Below are positions 32,896 to 41,781 of a stretch of 64,000 nt of DNA, piece by piece. Every line of letters begins with the position of its first letter. The stretch's first letter is position 1. The notes below the pieces were generated by a model. The model was not told the DNA's origin and ran no database searches. It was given only the letters and a program-made list of their open reading frames with translations. Source of the DNA: Mycobacterium ahvazicum. GTDB lineage: Bacteria; Actinomycetota; Actinomycetes; Mycobacteriales; Mycobacteriaceae. The DNA is taken from the NCBI RefSeq assembly GCF_900176255.2, contig NZ_FXEG02000002.1:1612001-1676000 (forward strand). The letters are read 5' to 3'. The position numbers and the translations under genes are program-made.

Positions 32896-33396
32896 TCAGA
32901 CGGCGCGCAGGTAGCGCTGCGCGATCAGGCGCTGGCCGATCTTCACCACCGGTCCGCCCGCCTTGCTCCACCATGTCGCCGGCCGGGAGAACGCCGACAC
33001 CTCGGCGAAGACCGCGTCGGTGGCGGGGTCGCGGCGCACGACGAAGCGTTCCTCGCCGCATTCCGGGTGGCCGGGCAGGGTGCCGTAGCCGAACCCGCGG
33101 ATGTCGGGCTCGTCGACCACATAGACGACCCGGCACGGCGCGGGCACAAAGCCCAGCCGCACCACCACCACCGCGTCCTGCACAACGACCTCGGAGGACG
33201 CCTGTACCCGCAGCCCTGACCCGCGCTGCATCCCCCAGTGCATCACTGCCTCGGCGGCTCGCTCGAATCGCGGCCGGCCCGTGCCGATCTGGCGCTCGAC
33301 GTGTTGATAGTGGAACCCGGCGGGCTGCTCACCGGCCGCGGTGGCACCGACCTCGGAGTATGTCAGCGGAAGTTTCTCGAGTGCGGCTAAGTCCAC
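32896..33396 (-). CDS. DUF1990 family protein
   Basis: A 166-residue protein matching DUF1990. The N terminus LPLTYSEVGATAAGEQPAGFHY, the middle RVVYVVDEPDIRGFGYGTLPGHPECGEE and the end ATWWSKAGGPVVKIGQRLIAQRYL (in parts) are characteristic. The fold is expected to be lipocalin or SRPBCC-like and the function is unknown. GTG at 33396 sets a start that agrees with family length. It converges with the nitronate monooxygenase gene (3-base gap) and is divergent from the aldo/keto reductase gene. Confidence 0.82.
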   Translation of the reverse strand: MDLAALEKLPLTYSEVGATAAGEQPAGFHYQHVERQIGTGRPRFERAAEAVMHWGMQRGSGLRVQASSEVVVQDAVVVVRLGFVPAPCRVVYVVDEPDIRGFGYGTLPGHPECGEERFVVRRDPATDAVFAEVSAFSRPATWWSKAGGPVVKIGQRLIAQRYLRAV

Positions 33397-33420
33397 CCGC
33401 CCGAGCGTACGGTCGTAATC

Positions 33421-34293
33421 GTGACCACACAAAACTCGAAAACTGTTGCCGCTGCGTCCGGACCGTTCACGCTCGGCGGCGATCTGACCGTCAACCGCCT
33501 CGGGTTCGGGGCGATGCGCATCGTCGGTAAGGGCGTGTGGGGCCCGCCGGCTGATCGCGACGAGTGCGTTCGGGTGTTGCGCCGCGCCGTCGAACTCGGC
33601 GTGGACCTGATCGACACCGCGGACTCCTACGGTCCCTATATCTCCGAGGAGATCATCCGCGAGGCGTTGTACCCCTACGACGACATCGTGATCGCCACCA
33701 AGGCCGGGTTTCTGCGGACCGGTCCGGATGTCTGGGTCGAGATGGGCTTCCCGGCGTACCTGCGGCAGGAAGTCGAGATGAGCCTGCGCCGCCTGGGTGT
33801 CGAGACCATCGACCTGTTGCAGCTGCACCGCGTCGACCCCAAGTGGCCGTTGGCCGACCAGGTCGGCGAGCTGGCGAAGCTCAAGCAAGAAGGCAAGATC
33901 CGCCACATCGGCCTGTCCGAGGTCAGCGTCGACCAGCTCAAAGAGGCGCTGCGGATCACCGAGATCGTGTCGGTGCAGAACATGTACAACCTGACCGTTC
34001 GCCGCGCCGAACCGCTGTTGGACGTCGCGACCGAGCAGGGGATCGGCTTCATCCCGTACTTCCCGCTGGCGGCCGGGCCGCTGGCCGCTGCCGACGGCCC
34101 GCTGCAGCGCATCGCCGCCGACCACCACGCGTCGCCGTCGCAGCTGGCCCTGGCCTGGTTGCTGAAGCGCTCGCCGGTGATGCTGCCGATCCCGGGCACG
34201 TCGAAGGTGGCGCACCTGGAGGAGAACGTGGCCGCGGCCGAGATCACGCTGTCCGACGAGGAGTTCGAGACCATGGCGGCCGCCGCTTCCTAG
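33421..34293 (+). CDS. aldo/keto reductase
   Basis: A 290-residue aldo/keto reductase (NADPH-dependent carbonyl reduction). The catalytic tetrad appears in order: Asp and Tyr in GVDLIDTADSYGPYISEE, Lys in VIATKAGF, and His in LLQLHRVDP. The NADPH-binding tail PIPGTSKVAHLEENVAA is intact. Start is GTG at 33421, divergent from the DUF1990 gene across 24 bases. The natural substrate is unknown. Confidence 0.9.
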   Translation: MTTQNSKTVAAASGPFTLGGDLTVNRLGFGAMRIVGKGVWGPPADRDECVRVLRRAVELGVDLIDTADSYGPYISEEIIREALYPYDDIVIATKAGFLRTGPDVWVEMGFPAYLRQEVEMSLRRLGVETIDLLQLHRVDPKWPLADQVGELAKLKQEGKIRHIGLSEVSVDQLKEALRITEIVSVQNMYNLTVRRAEPLLDVATEQGIGFIPYFPLAAGPLAAADGPLQRIAADHHASPSQLALAWLLKRSPVMLPIPGTSKVAHLEENVAAAEITLSDEEFETMAAAAS

Positions 34294-34374
34294 CCGCGAA
34301 CCTGTATTCCACGACGCGTTTCGCGAGTGAACCCGTCGGTAGTTGCAGTCTCGCGGCTCGCATACGGTGTTCTG

Positions 34375-34998
34375 GTGGCCGGCGAGAATCAGAAACACCC
34401 CGGTGGGGGATTCAACCCACCCGAGCCGACGACCAAGGGCGGCCCCGACTACGGCCGGTTCATCGACGCGGTGCGCAAGCTGCAAGATCACGCCCGTGCC
34501 GTCGACGCGCCCGACGAGGTCATCACCGAGGCCGCGGACACGCTGGAGAAGCTGTCCGCGCTGCTGAGCCCGTACGACGCCGACGAGTGGGCGTCGCCGT
34601 CGGGCCGCCGGATGGACCTGCCGCTGCGCGGCAACATCCTGACCGTGCCGATCGGGGCGCATAAGACCGAGGACGGCCGGATGGCGGGCTGGGCGCGCTT
34701 CGCGCGATTCCACCTGGGCCGCAACGGCGCGGTGCACGGCGGATCGCTGGGCATGCTGTTCGACACCGTGCTCGGCCTGACGACGTCGGTGCTCACCGGC
34801 AGCCCGCGCCAGCGCACCGCTTACCTGAAGATCGACTACCGCCACATCGTGCCGATCGAAAAGGAGCTGCAGTTCGACGCCGGCATCGACAAGGTGGACG
34901 GCCGGAAAATCTTCGTGTCGGGCAAGTTGACCGACGGTGACACGTTGCTGGCCGAAGCCGAGGCGTTGTTCGTGAAACTCAAGCCGGGCCAGCCCTGA
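34375..34998 (+). CDS. PaaI-type thioesterase (hotdog fold)
   Basis: A 207-residue protein. The hotdog domain is in the C-terminal two-thirds, with LGRNGAVHGGSLGMLFDTVLGL as the active-site helix (the HGG-x-x-x-x-x-x-D pattern) and KIDYRHIVPIEKELQ after it. It probably hydrolyses an acyl-CoA thioester. I chose GTG at 34375 (VAGENQKHPGGG); a GTG at 34327 would add 16 residues of lower quality. No near neighbour defines the substrate. Confidence 0.8.
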   Translation: MAGENQKHPGGGFNPPEPTTKGGPDYGRFIDAVRKLQDHARAVDAPDEVITEAADTLEKLSALLSPYDADEWASPSGRRMDLPLRGNILTVPIGAHKTEDGRMAGWARFARFHLGRNGAVHGGSLGMLFDTVLGLTTSVLTGSPRQRTAYLKIDYRHIVPIEKELQFDAGIDKVDGRKIFVSGKLTDGDTLLAEAEALFVKLKPGQP

Positions 34999-35028
34999 CG
35001 CCGCGGCGACCAGGTGCGCCGAGTCTGA

Positions 35029-35068
35029 AACCACGCAGGCCTGCACCGGCGTGTCGGGTGCGTGGGTT
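35029..35068. terminator. hairpin upstream of thrS, possible terminator
   Basis: AACCACGCA (35029-35037) pairs with TGCGTGGGTT (35059-35068) with one bulge, and an inner GCACC/GGGTGC stem can form instead. It lies 30 bases after the thioesterase stop. It could end that transcript; a regulatory leader for thrS is less likely because the rest of the T-box pattern is absent. Confidence 0.35.
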
Positions 35069-35194
35069 CAGTGTCGCGATGGCGGCGAGGCCCGGCAGCC
35101 GTTAACGTCGTGGGTTCTGCGAGGTCCGCCCCGATAGCATGACTCTGAATTAATCGCCGATCACATCCCGCAGAAACCTTGGAGACCACCGCAG

Positions 35195-37315
35195 ATGAGC
35201 GCCCCCGCAGAGTCCGTCCCCGGAGCAGACGGCGGCGACCCGCAGCACCCGGTTGCGCCGGGTTTGCGACCGCCGCAAGCCCCGATCCGGGTTCCTGCCG
35301 GGACTTCGGCGGCCGCCGCGGTCGGGGAGGCGGGGTTGCCACGCCGGGGCACGCCCGACGCGATCGTGGTGGTGCGCGACGCCGACGGCAAGCTGCGCGA
35401 CCTGAGTTGGGTGCCCGAGGCCGACGCCGAGGTGGTCCCGGTCGCGGCCAATACCGACGAGGGCCGCAGCGTCATCCGGCACTCGGCCGCACACGTGCTG
35501 GCCCAGGCCGTCCAGAGCCTGTTCCCGCAGGCCAAACTGGGGATCGGGCCGCCCATCGCGGACGGCTTCTACTACGACTTCGACGTAGCGGAGCCGTTCA
35601 CCCCCGAAGACCTGGAAAAGCTCGAAAAGAAGATGCGCCAGATCGTCAAGGACGGGCAGCTGTTCGACCGGCGGGTCTACGAATCCAGGGAGGCGGCGCG
35701 CGAGGAACTGGCCGACGAGCCCTACAAGCTCGAACTCGTCGACGACAAGTCCGGCGACCCCGACGTCATGGAGGTGGGCCCGCCCGGTTCCAATGACGAA
35801 CTCACCGCCTACGACAACCTCAATCCCCGCACCCGCGAACGGGTCTGGGGTGACCTGTGCCGCGGGCCGCATATCCCCACCACCAAGCACATCCCGGCGT
35901 TCAAGCTCACCCGCAGCTCGGCCGCCTACTGGCGCGGTGACCAGAGCAACGCCAGCCTGCAACGCATCTACGGCACCGCGTGGGAGTCAACGGAGGCGCT
36001 CGACAAGCACCTGGAGCTGCTCGAGGAGGCGCAGCGGCGCGACCATCGCAAGTTGGGCGTCGAGCTGGACCTGTTCAGCTTCCCCGACGAAATCGGTTCC
36101 GGGCTGGCGGTTTTCCACCCCAAGGGCGGCATCATCCGGCGCGAGCTGGAGGAGTACTCGCGGCGCAAGCACATCGAGGCCGGCTACGAGTTCGTCAACA
36201 CCCCGCACATCACCAAGGAGCAGCTGTACATCACCTCGGGCCACCTCGAGTGGTACGCCGACGGCATGTATCCGCCGATGCACCTGGACGCGGAGTTCAA
36301 CGCGGACGGCTCGGTGCGTAAACCGGGGCAGGACTACTACCTCAAGCCGATGAACTGCCCGATGCACCACCTGATCTACCGGTCCCGCGGACGCTCGTAC
36401 CGCGAGCTTCCGTTGCGGCTCTTCGAGTTCGGCAGCGTGTACCGCTACGAGAAGTCCGGCGTGGTGCACGGCCTGACCCGGGTGCGCGGCATGACCCAGG
36501 ACGACGCGCACATCTACTGCACGCGCGAGCAGATGCGCGACGAGCTGAGTTCGCTGTTGCGCTTCGTGCTCGACTTGCTGGCCGACTACGGGCTCGACGA
36601 CTTCTACCTGGAACTGTCCACCAAGGACCCGGAGAAGTACTCCGGCTCTGACGAGATGTGGGACGAGGCGACCGAAGTGCTGCGGGAAGTGGCCGTGGCC
36701 TCCGGGTTGCATTTCGTTCCCGACCCCGGTGGCGCGGCGTTCTATGGGCCGAAGATCTCCGTGCAGGTCAAGGACGCGTTGGGCCGCAGCTGGCAGATGT
36801 CGACGATTCAGCTCGACTTCAACATGCCGGACCGATTCGAGCTGGAATACACCGCGCCGGACGGTTCGCGGCAGCGGCCGGTGCTGATCCACCGGGCGCT
36901 GTTCGGATCCATCGAGCGGTTCTTCGGCATTCTGACCGAGCACTATGCCGGGGCCTTCCCGGCGTGGCTGGCGCCGGTGCAGGTAGTCGGCATCCCTGTC
37001 GCCGACGAGCACGCGGCCTACCTGGAAGATGTTGCCGCGCAACTGCGCTCGCGTGGTGTGCGGGTCGAGGTGGACAGCAGTGACGACCGGATGGCCAAGA
37101 AGATCGTCAACCACACCAATCAGCGCGTCCCGTTCATGTTGCTGGCGGGCGACCGCGACGTCGAGGGCGGGGCGGTCAGCTTCCGCTTCGGCGACCGCAC
37201 CCAGATCAACGGCGTGCCGGTTGGCGCCGCGATCGATACCATCGTCAAGTGGATTGCCGACCGCGAGAATGCCGCTCCCACACAAGAACTGGTAAAGGTA
37301 GCCGGCGGTGAGTGA
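35195..37315 (+). CDS. thrS: threonyl-tRNA synthetase
   Basis: A 706-residue class II aminoacyl-tRNA synthetase charging tRNA-Thr. It has an N-terminal TGS-like part, the editing domain with [13 protein letters not shown] (HxxxH) and a Cys-x3-H-like CRGPHI, and then catalytic motifs 2 ([26 protein letters not shown]) and 3 ([17 protein letters not shown]). The anticodon-binding domain is at the C-terminal end. It has an extra Pro/Ala-rich N terminus of about 45 residues and is slightly longer than I expect (about 690). It heads the PIM operon, overlapping the HIT gene by 8 bases. Confidence 0.95.
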   Translation: MSAPAESVPGADGGDPQHPVAPGLRPPQAPIRVPAGTSAAAAVGEAGLPRRGTPDAIVVVRDADGKLRDLSWVPEADAEVVPVAANTDEGRSVIRHSAAHVLAQAVQSLFPQAKLGIGPPIADGFYYDFDVAEPFTPEDLEKLEKKMRQIVKDGQLFDRRVYESREAAREELADEPYKLELVDDKSGDPDVMEVGPPGSNDELTAYDNLNPRTRERVWGDLCRGPHIPTTKHIPAFKLTRSSAAYWRGDQSNASLQRIYGTAWESTEALDKHLELLEEAQRRDHRKLGVELDLFSFPDEIGSGLAVFHPKGGIIRRELEEYSRRKHIEAGYEFVNTPHITKEQLYITSGHLEWYADGMYPPMHLDAEFNADGSVRKPGQDYYLKPMNCPMHHLIYRSRGRSYRELPLRLFEFGSVYRYEKSGVVHGLTRVRGMTQDDAHIYCTREQMRDELSSLLRFVLDLLADYGLDDFYLELSTKDPEKYSGSDEMWDEATEVLREVAVASGLHFVPDPGGAAFYGPKISVQVKDALGRSWQMSTIQLDFNMPDRFELEYTAPDGSRQRPVLIHRALFGSIERFFGILTEHYAGAFPAWLAPVQVVGIPVADEHAAYLEDVAAQLRSRGVRVEVDSSDDRMAKKIVNHTNQRVPFMLLAGDRDVEGGAVSFRFGDRTQINGVPVGAAIDTIVKWIADRENAAPTQELVKVAGGE

Positions 37316-37889
37316 GCAGGACGGCGCCGGTCGCGGCGAGGACAGCATTCTCGACAGAGGTGTCGGCGAGCGCGACCACCTGCAACGATTGTGGACGCCG
37401 TACCGGATGACGTACCTGGCCGAGGCGCCGGCCAAGCGTGGCCCCAACGCTTCAGGCAAACCCGAGGAGCCGTTCACCGACATTCCGCAACTGCCCGACG
37501 AAGAGGGTCTGGTGGTCGCGCGCGGCGAACTCGTCTATGCCGTGCTCAACCTCTACCCGTACAACCCCGGGCACCTGATGGTGGTGCCCTACCGGAAGCT
37601 GTCCGAAATCGAGGACCTCACCGACGCCGAGAGCGCGGAGCTGATGGCCTTCATCCAGAAGGCGATTCGGGTGATCAAGAACGTGTCGCGGCCGCACGGC
37701 TTCAACGTCGGCCTGAACCTGGGAACGTCGGCGGGCGGGTCGCTGGCCGAACACCTGCACGTGCACGTGGTGCCGCGCTGGGGCGGCGACGCGAACTTCA
37801 TCACGATCGTCGGCGGCGCGAAGGTGATCCCGCAGTTACTGCGCGAGACGCGTCAGTTGCTGGCGACGGAGTGGGCTAAACAGCAATGA
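37308..37889 (+). CDS. HIT-family AP4A phosphorylase-like protein (Rv2613c-like)
   Basis: A 193-residue histidine-triad protein. The HIT motif [17 protein letters not shown] is near residue 145, with [17 protein letters not shown] near 80. The M. tuberculosis orthologue at the same place (Rv2613c) splits diadenosine tetraphosphate by phosphorolysis. AP4A is a by-product of aminoacyl-tRNA synthetases, which suits its overlap with thrS. GTG at 37308 lies within the thrS end. Its stop overlaps the start of a 38-aa MIRU-encoded ORF (AATGAG). Confidence 0.87.
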   Translation: MSEQDGAGRGEDSILDRGVGERDHLQRLWTPYRMTYLAEAPAKRGPNASGKPEEPFTDIPQLPDEEGLVVARGELVYAVLNLYPYNPGHLMVVPYRKLSEIEDLTDAESAELMAFIQKAIRVIKNVSRPHGFNVGLNLGTSAGGSLAEHLHVHVVPRWGGDANFITIVGGAKVIPQLLRETRQLLATEWAKQQ

Positions 37890-38002
37890 GTCGCGCCGAC
37901 GACGATGCAGTGGGGGCACCCCCAGCCGCGAAGCGGCGAGGGGGACGTAGCGATGAGGTGGGGGCACCTCCCGCTTGCGGGGGAGAGTGGCGCTATGAGT
38001 AA
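37886..38002 (+). CDS. 38-aa small ORF within a MIRU-like repeat
   Basis: ATG at 37886 overlaps the HIT stop and the frame ends with TAA (38000-38002) inside the pgsA start (ATGAGTAA). The peptide [20 protein letters not shown], then RSDEVGAPPACGGEWRYE, contains the repeated VGAPPA, one per repeat unit. MIRU elements of mycobacteria are known to carry such ORFs whose ends overlap the flanking genes, coupling their translation. Whether the peptide has a function is unknown. Confidence 0.55.
   Translation: MSRADDDAVGAPPAAKRRGGRSDEVGAPPACGGEWRYE
37904..37994 (+). repeat. MIRU-like interspersed repeat, two diverged units
   Basis: Two related units of 48 and 42 bases begin ATGCAGTGGGGGCACC (37905) and ATGAGGTGGGGGCACC (37953). 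Each has an internal palindrome (CCGC-GAA-GCGG; CCCGC-TT-GCGGG) and a GCGATGAG/GCGCTATGAG end. The structure and place, between two operon genes with overlapping start/stop codons, fit mycobacterial interspersed repetitive units. A second frame (from ATG 37905) is in frame with pgsA. Confidence 0.75.
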
Positions 38003-38660
38003 GGCGCCCTTCCTGTCCCGGGCCGCGTTCGCCCGGCTCACCACCCCGACGGCCAGGGCGCTGCTGCGGGTGGGCCTGACGCCGGACGCCGTCACGATCC
38101 TGGGCACCGTCGTTGCCGTGGCGGGGGCGCTGACGTTGTTCCCGATGGGCAAGCTGTTCGCCGGCGCCTGCGTGGTCTGGTTCGCCGTGCTTTTCGACAT
38201 GGCCGACGGTGCGATGGCCCGCGAGCGCGGCGGCGGCACCCGCTTCGGCGCGGTGCTGGACGCGTCGTGCGACCGCGTCAGCGACGGCGCGGTGTTCAGC
38301 GGGCTGCTGTGGTGGATAGTCTTCGGGCTGCATGACAAACCGCTGGCGGCGGCGACGTTGATCTGCCTGGTCACCTCGCAGGTGATCTCCTACATCAAGG
38401 CCCGGGCCGAAGCCAGCGGACTGCGCGGCGACGGCGGGATCATCGAACGACCGGAACGGCTGATCATCGTGCTGGTCGGCGCGGGTGTGTCGGACTTTCC
38501 GTTCGTCGCCTGGCCGCCGGCGCTGCCGGTGGCGATGTGGGTGCTGGCGGCGGCCAGCGTGGTCACCTGCGTGCAGCGCCTGCACGCGGTGCGGACCTCG
38601 CCGGGCGCGTCCGAACCCCTGCCGCCCGCGCAGCCAAGCGGCGAGACGAGCGCGCCGTGA
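37995..38660 (+). CDS. pgsA: phosphatidylinositol phosphate synthase (CDP-alcohol phosphatidyltransferase)
   Basis: A 221-residue membrane enzyme with about six helices. The CDP-alcohol phosphotransferase motif DMADGAMARERGGGTRFGAV then LDASCD (D-x2-D-G-x2-A-R ... G-x3-D-x3-D) is at about residues 67-92. It joins CDP-diacylglycerol and inositol-1-phosphate into the precursor of all PIM, LM and LAM lipids; the orthologue is Rv2612c. I took the ATG at 37995 (MSKAPFLSR). The open frame from 37905 reads the MIRU repeat and could give an N-extended form. Its stop overlaps patA (GTGA). Confidence 0.93.
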   Translation: MSKAPFLSRAAFARLTTPTARALLRVGLTPDAVTILGTVVAVAGALTLFPMGKLFAGACVVWFAVLFDMADGAMARERGGGTRFGAVLDASCDRVSDGAVFSGLLWWIVFGLHDKPLAAATLICLVTSQVISYIKARAEASGLRGDGGIIERPERLIIVLVGAGVSDFPFVAWPPALPVAMWVLAAASVVTCVQRLHAVRTSPGASEPLPPAQPSGETSAP

Positions 38661-39607
38661 TCTCGACTCCGTCCGGCTTGAAAGCACTCACCGCGCCGCG
38701 CGAGGCGTTCACCAGGACGGCGAGCGACTGGGCGTACGCCACCGGTTGGATGGCGGTGCGCGCGGTCCCAGAGTTCGCCGCGCGCAACATATTCGACACC
38801 GGAGCGCGTTACGCCGCCCGCAACGGCGGCCCCGACCAGCTGCGCAGGAACCTGGCCCGGGTCATCGGCGTGCCGCCGGCCCAGGTACCGGACAGCCTGA
38901 TGCGGGCGTCGCTGGAGTCCTATGCGCGCTACTGGCGCGAGGCATTCCGGCTGCCGTCGATGGACTACCGCGCGCTGGCCCGCCGGGTCGATGAGACGTT
39001 CGTGGGAGCCGACAATATCGACGCGGCCCTGGCGGCTGGTCGTGGTGTGGTGCTCGCGCTGCCGCACAGCGGGAACTGGGACATGGCCGGGCTGTGGCTG
39101 GCGCAGACACGCGGCACCTTCACCACGGTCGCGGAGCGACTCAAACCCGAGTCGCTGTACCGGCGTTTCATCGCCTACCGGGAAAGTCTTGGCTTCGAGG
39201 TGCTGCCGCTGTCCGGCGGCGACCGTCCGGCCTTCGAGGTGCTGTGCGAGCGGCTGCGGGCCAACCGGGTGGTGTGCCTGATGGCCGAGCGCGATCTCAC
39301 CCGCACCGGCGTCGAGGTCGACTTCTTCGGCGAGGCCACCCGGATGCCGGCCGGGCCGGCCAAGCTCGCGATCGAAACAGGGGCGGCGCTGTGCCCGGCG
39401 CATTGCTGGAATGAGCCCGACGCCTGGCCCGTCGAGATATTTCCGCCGCTGGACTGTTCCAGCGGCGATGTCCGCACCATCACCCAGGCGCTGGCCGATC
39501 GATTCACGATAAACATCGCCGCCCACCCCGAGGATTGGCACATGCTGCAGCCGCAGTGGCTGGCCGATCTCTCCGACGACAGACGTGCCCGGCTGAAGGA
39601 AGCCTGA
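38657..39607 (+). CDS. patA: phosphatidylinositol mannoside acyltransferase
   Basis: A 316-residue LPLAT-family acyltransferase, the Rv2611c position. The catalytic H-x4-D motif is PHSGNWDMAG near residue 137. AERLKPESLYRRF and VCLMAERDLTRTG follow. It adds palmitate to the 6-position of the mannose of PIM1/PIM2 on the cytoplasmic face of the membrane. The GTG at 38657 overlaps the pgsA stop, and its own stop overlaps pimA (TGATG). Confidence 0.93.
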   Translation: MISTPSGLKALTAPREAFTRTASDWAYATGWMAVRAVPEFAARNIFDTGARYAARNGGPDQLRRNLARVIGVPPAQVPDSLMRASLESYARYWREAFRLPSMDYRALARRVDETFVGADNIDAALAAGRGVVLALPHSGNWDMAGLWLAQTRGTFTTVAERLKPESLYRRFIAYRESLGFEVLPLSGGDRPAFEVLCERLRANRVVCLMAERDLTRTGVEVDFFGEATRMPAGPAKLAIETGAALCPAHCWNEPDAWPVEIFPPLDCSSGDVRTITQALADRFTINIAAHPEDWHMLQPQWLADLSDDRRARLKEA

Positions 39608-40731
39608 TGCGAATCGGGATGGTCTGTCCCTACTCGTTCGACGTGCCGGGTGGGGTGCAATCGCATGTGCTGCAGCTGGCCGAGGTGCTGCGCGAGCGGG
39701 GCCACTACGTCAGCGTGCTGGCTCCCGCATCGCCACACGTCAGACTGCCCGAGTACGTCGTCTCGGCCGGTAAGGCCATCCCGATTCCCTACAACGGGTC
39801 GGTGGCGCGGCTGCAATTCAGTCCCGCGGTCCACGGCCGGGTTCGGCGCTGGCTGGCCGAGGGTGACTTCAATGTGCTGCATCTGCACGAACCGAATGCT
39901 CCCAGCCTGTCGATGTGGGCGCTGCGCATCGCCGAGGGTCCGATCGTGGCCACCTTTCACACCTCGACCACGAAATCGCTGACGCTGTCGGTCTTTCAGG
40001 GCGTGCTGCGGCCCTGGCACGAGAAGATCGTCGGCCGCATCGCGGTGTCCGATCTGGCCCGGCGCTGGCAGATGGAGGCACTCGGCTCCGACGCGGTGGA
40101 GATCCCGAACGGGGTCGACGTCGCCGCACTTGCCTCGGCGCCGCTGCTGGAAGGCTATCCGCGGCCGGGCAAGACGGTGTTGTTCTTGGGCCGTTTCGAC
40201 GAGCCGCGCAAGGGCATGGAGGTGCTGCTCGAGGCGCTGCCGCGGGTGGTGGAATGTTTCGGCGATCTGCAGGTGCTGGTCGTCGGGCATGGTGATGAGG
40301 ACGAATTGCGCACCAAGGCAGGCGGTTTGGCAAAGCACATGCGCTTTCTTGGCCAGGTCGACGACGGCGCAAAGGCGTCGGCGATGCGCAGTGCGGACGT
40401 CTATTGCGCGCCCAACATCGGCGGCGAGAGTTTCGGCATCGTGCTGGTGGAGGCGATGGCCGCGGGCACGCCGGTGGTGGCCAGCGATCTGGATGCCTTC
40501 CGGCGCGTGCTGCACGACGGTGACGCCGGACGGCTGGTGCCGGTCGGCGACGCCGCGGGACTGGCCGACGGGCTGATCGAGATGCTCGAAAGCGACGCGC
40601 TGCGAGAGCGTTACGTGGCCGCGGCGTGCGAAGTGGTTTCCCGCTACGACTGGTCGGTGGTGGCCGACCAGATCATCCGCGTGTACGAGACGGTCGCCGG
40701 CTCGGGCGTCAAGGTTCAGGTGGCGGGCTGA
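39607..40731 (+). CDS. pimA: phosphatidyl-myo-inositol mannosyltransferase
   Basis: A 374-residue GT4-type GT-B glycosyltransferase, the Rv2610c position. It starts MRIGMVCPYSFDVPGGVQSH with the acceptor-side glycine loop, has HLHEPNAPS near 95, and carries the nucleotide-sugar motif GESFGIVLVEAMAAGTPVVA (E-x7-E) near 275. It transfers the first mannose from GDP-mannose to the inositol of phosphatidylinositol, the first committed step in PIM synthesis. Start and stop overlap its neighbours as TGATG. Confidence 0.94.
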   Translation: MRIGMVCPYSFDVPGGVQSHVLQLAEVLRERGHYVSVLAPASPHVRLPEYVVSAGKAIPIPYNGSVARLQFSPAVHGRVRRWLAEGDFNVLHLHEPNAPSLSMWALRIAEGPIVATFHTSTTKSLTLSVFQGVLRPWHEKIVGRIAVSDLARRWQMEALGSDAVEIPNGVDVAALASAPLLEGYPRPGKTVLFLGRFDEPRKGMEVLLEALPRVVECFGDLQVLVVGHGDEDELRTKAGGLAKHMRFLGQVDDGAKASAMRSADVYCAPNIGGESFGIVLVEAMAAGTPVVASDLDAFRRVLHDGDAGRLVPVGDAAGLADGLIEMLESDALRERYVAAACEVVSRYDWSVVADQIIRVYETVAGSGVKVQVAG

Positions 40732-41780
40732 TGGCCTGGCCGCTCGTCGTCATCGCGCTGCTGGTCGTCCTGATCGCCGTACTCGCGGGGATCGGCGTCT
40801 GGGCGATCCAGACAGCGCAGCGGCTGAACCGCCTGAACATTCGCTATGACCTTTCCTGGCAAGCCCTCGACAGCGCGCTGGCGCGGCGCGCGGTGGTGGC
40901 GCGTGCCGTCGCGATCGACGCTTACGGCGGCTCCTCGAATAGCCTCGAAGGCCGGCGGCTGGCCGCGCTGGCCGACGCCGCCGAGCGGGCGCCCCGGCAG
41001 TCGCGGGAGAACGCCGAAAACGAATTGTCGGCGGCACTGGCGATGGTCGATCCCGCGGCGCTGCCGGCCGGTCTGATCGCCGAGTTGGCCGACGCCGAAG
41101 CCCGGCTGCTGCTGGCCCGCCGCTTCCACAACGACGCCGTCCGCGACACCTTGGCGCTGGGGGCGCGGGGCCCGGTTCGTGCCCTTCGGCTCGGTGGAAC
41201 GGCCGCGCTGCCAAGCTATTTCGAGATCGTCGAGCGAGCACACGCGCTGGCGCAGACCCCGCACGGGGTGCCCAAACACCGGACCTCGGCGCGGGTGGTG
41301 TTACTCGATGAGGCCGGCGCGGTGCTGTTGCTGTGCGGTTCGGATCCGGCGATCCAGGAATCGGCGCCGCGGTGGTGGTTCACGGTGGGCGGCGAGGTGC
41401 GCCCAGGCGAACGGCTGGCCGAGGCGGCCGCGCGGGAGTTGGCCGAAGAGACCGGTTTACAGGTGGAAGCGGCCGAGATGGTCGGGCCGATCTGGCGGCG
41501 CGACGAGGTCTTCGAGTTCAACGGCACACTGATCGACAGCGAGGAGTTCTTCTTCGTGCGTCGCGCTCGGCGCTTCGAGCCGGTGTGCACGGGCCGGACC
41601 GAGCTGGAACGCCGCTACATCCATTGCCACCGCTGGTGCGACGCCAATGACATCGCCGAACTGGTGGCTGCGGGCCAGACCGTGTACCCGCGCCAGTTGG
41701 CCGAACTGCTTGCCGAGGCAATTACCTTGGCAGACAACGATACACCGGGCCGATCGCCCCGGCTACAGTCGATCCGCTGA
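40731..41780 (+). CDS. Nudix hydrolase with N-terminal membrane helix (Rv2609c-like)
   Basis: A 349-residue protein. An N-terminal membrane helix (LVVIALLVVLIAVLAGIGVWA) is followed by a coiled, Ala-rich, LemA-like region to about residue 180. A Nudix domain follows with the box GEVRPGERLAEAAARELAEE, then TGL, near 220. It may hydrolyse a nucleoside diphosphate derivative at the membrane. It is the last gene of the operon from thrS, and its ATG overlaps the pimA stop. It meets the PE gene tail to tail with a one-base gap. Confidence 0.85.
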   Translation: MAWPLVVIALLVVLIAVLAGIGVWAIQTAQRLNRLNIRYDLSWQALDSALARRAVVARAVAIDAYGGSSNSLEGRRLAALADAAERAPRQSRENAENELSAALAMVDPAALPAGLIAELADAEARLLLARRFHNDAVRDTLALGARGPVRALRLGGTAALPSYFEIVERAHALAQTPHGVPKHRTSARVVLLDEAGAVLLLCGSDPAIQESAPRWWFTVGGEVRPGERLAEAAARELAEETGLQVEAAEMVGPIWRRDEVFEFNGTLIDSEEFFFVRRARRFEPVCTGRTELERRYIHCHRWCDANDIAELVAAGQTVYPRQLAELLAEAITLADNDTPGRSPRLQSIR

Positions 41781-41781
41781 G

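Noticed and set aside
33397..35046. Minus-strand frame extending upstream of the DUF1990 gene
   Set aside because: It runs antisense through the aldo/keto reductase and thioesterase genes, both of which have complete motifs.
35029..35194. T-box riboswitch for thrS
   Set aside because: I could not find a specifier loop or the conserved T-box sequence before a terminator; only a simple hairpin is visible.
37904..37994. CRISPR-like repeat
   Set aside because: Only two adjacent, diverged units without spacers; the structure fits MIRU.
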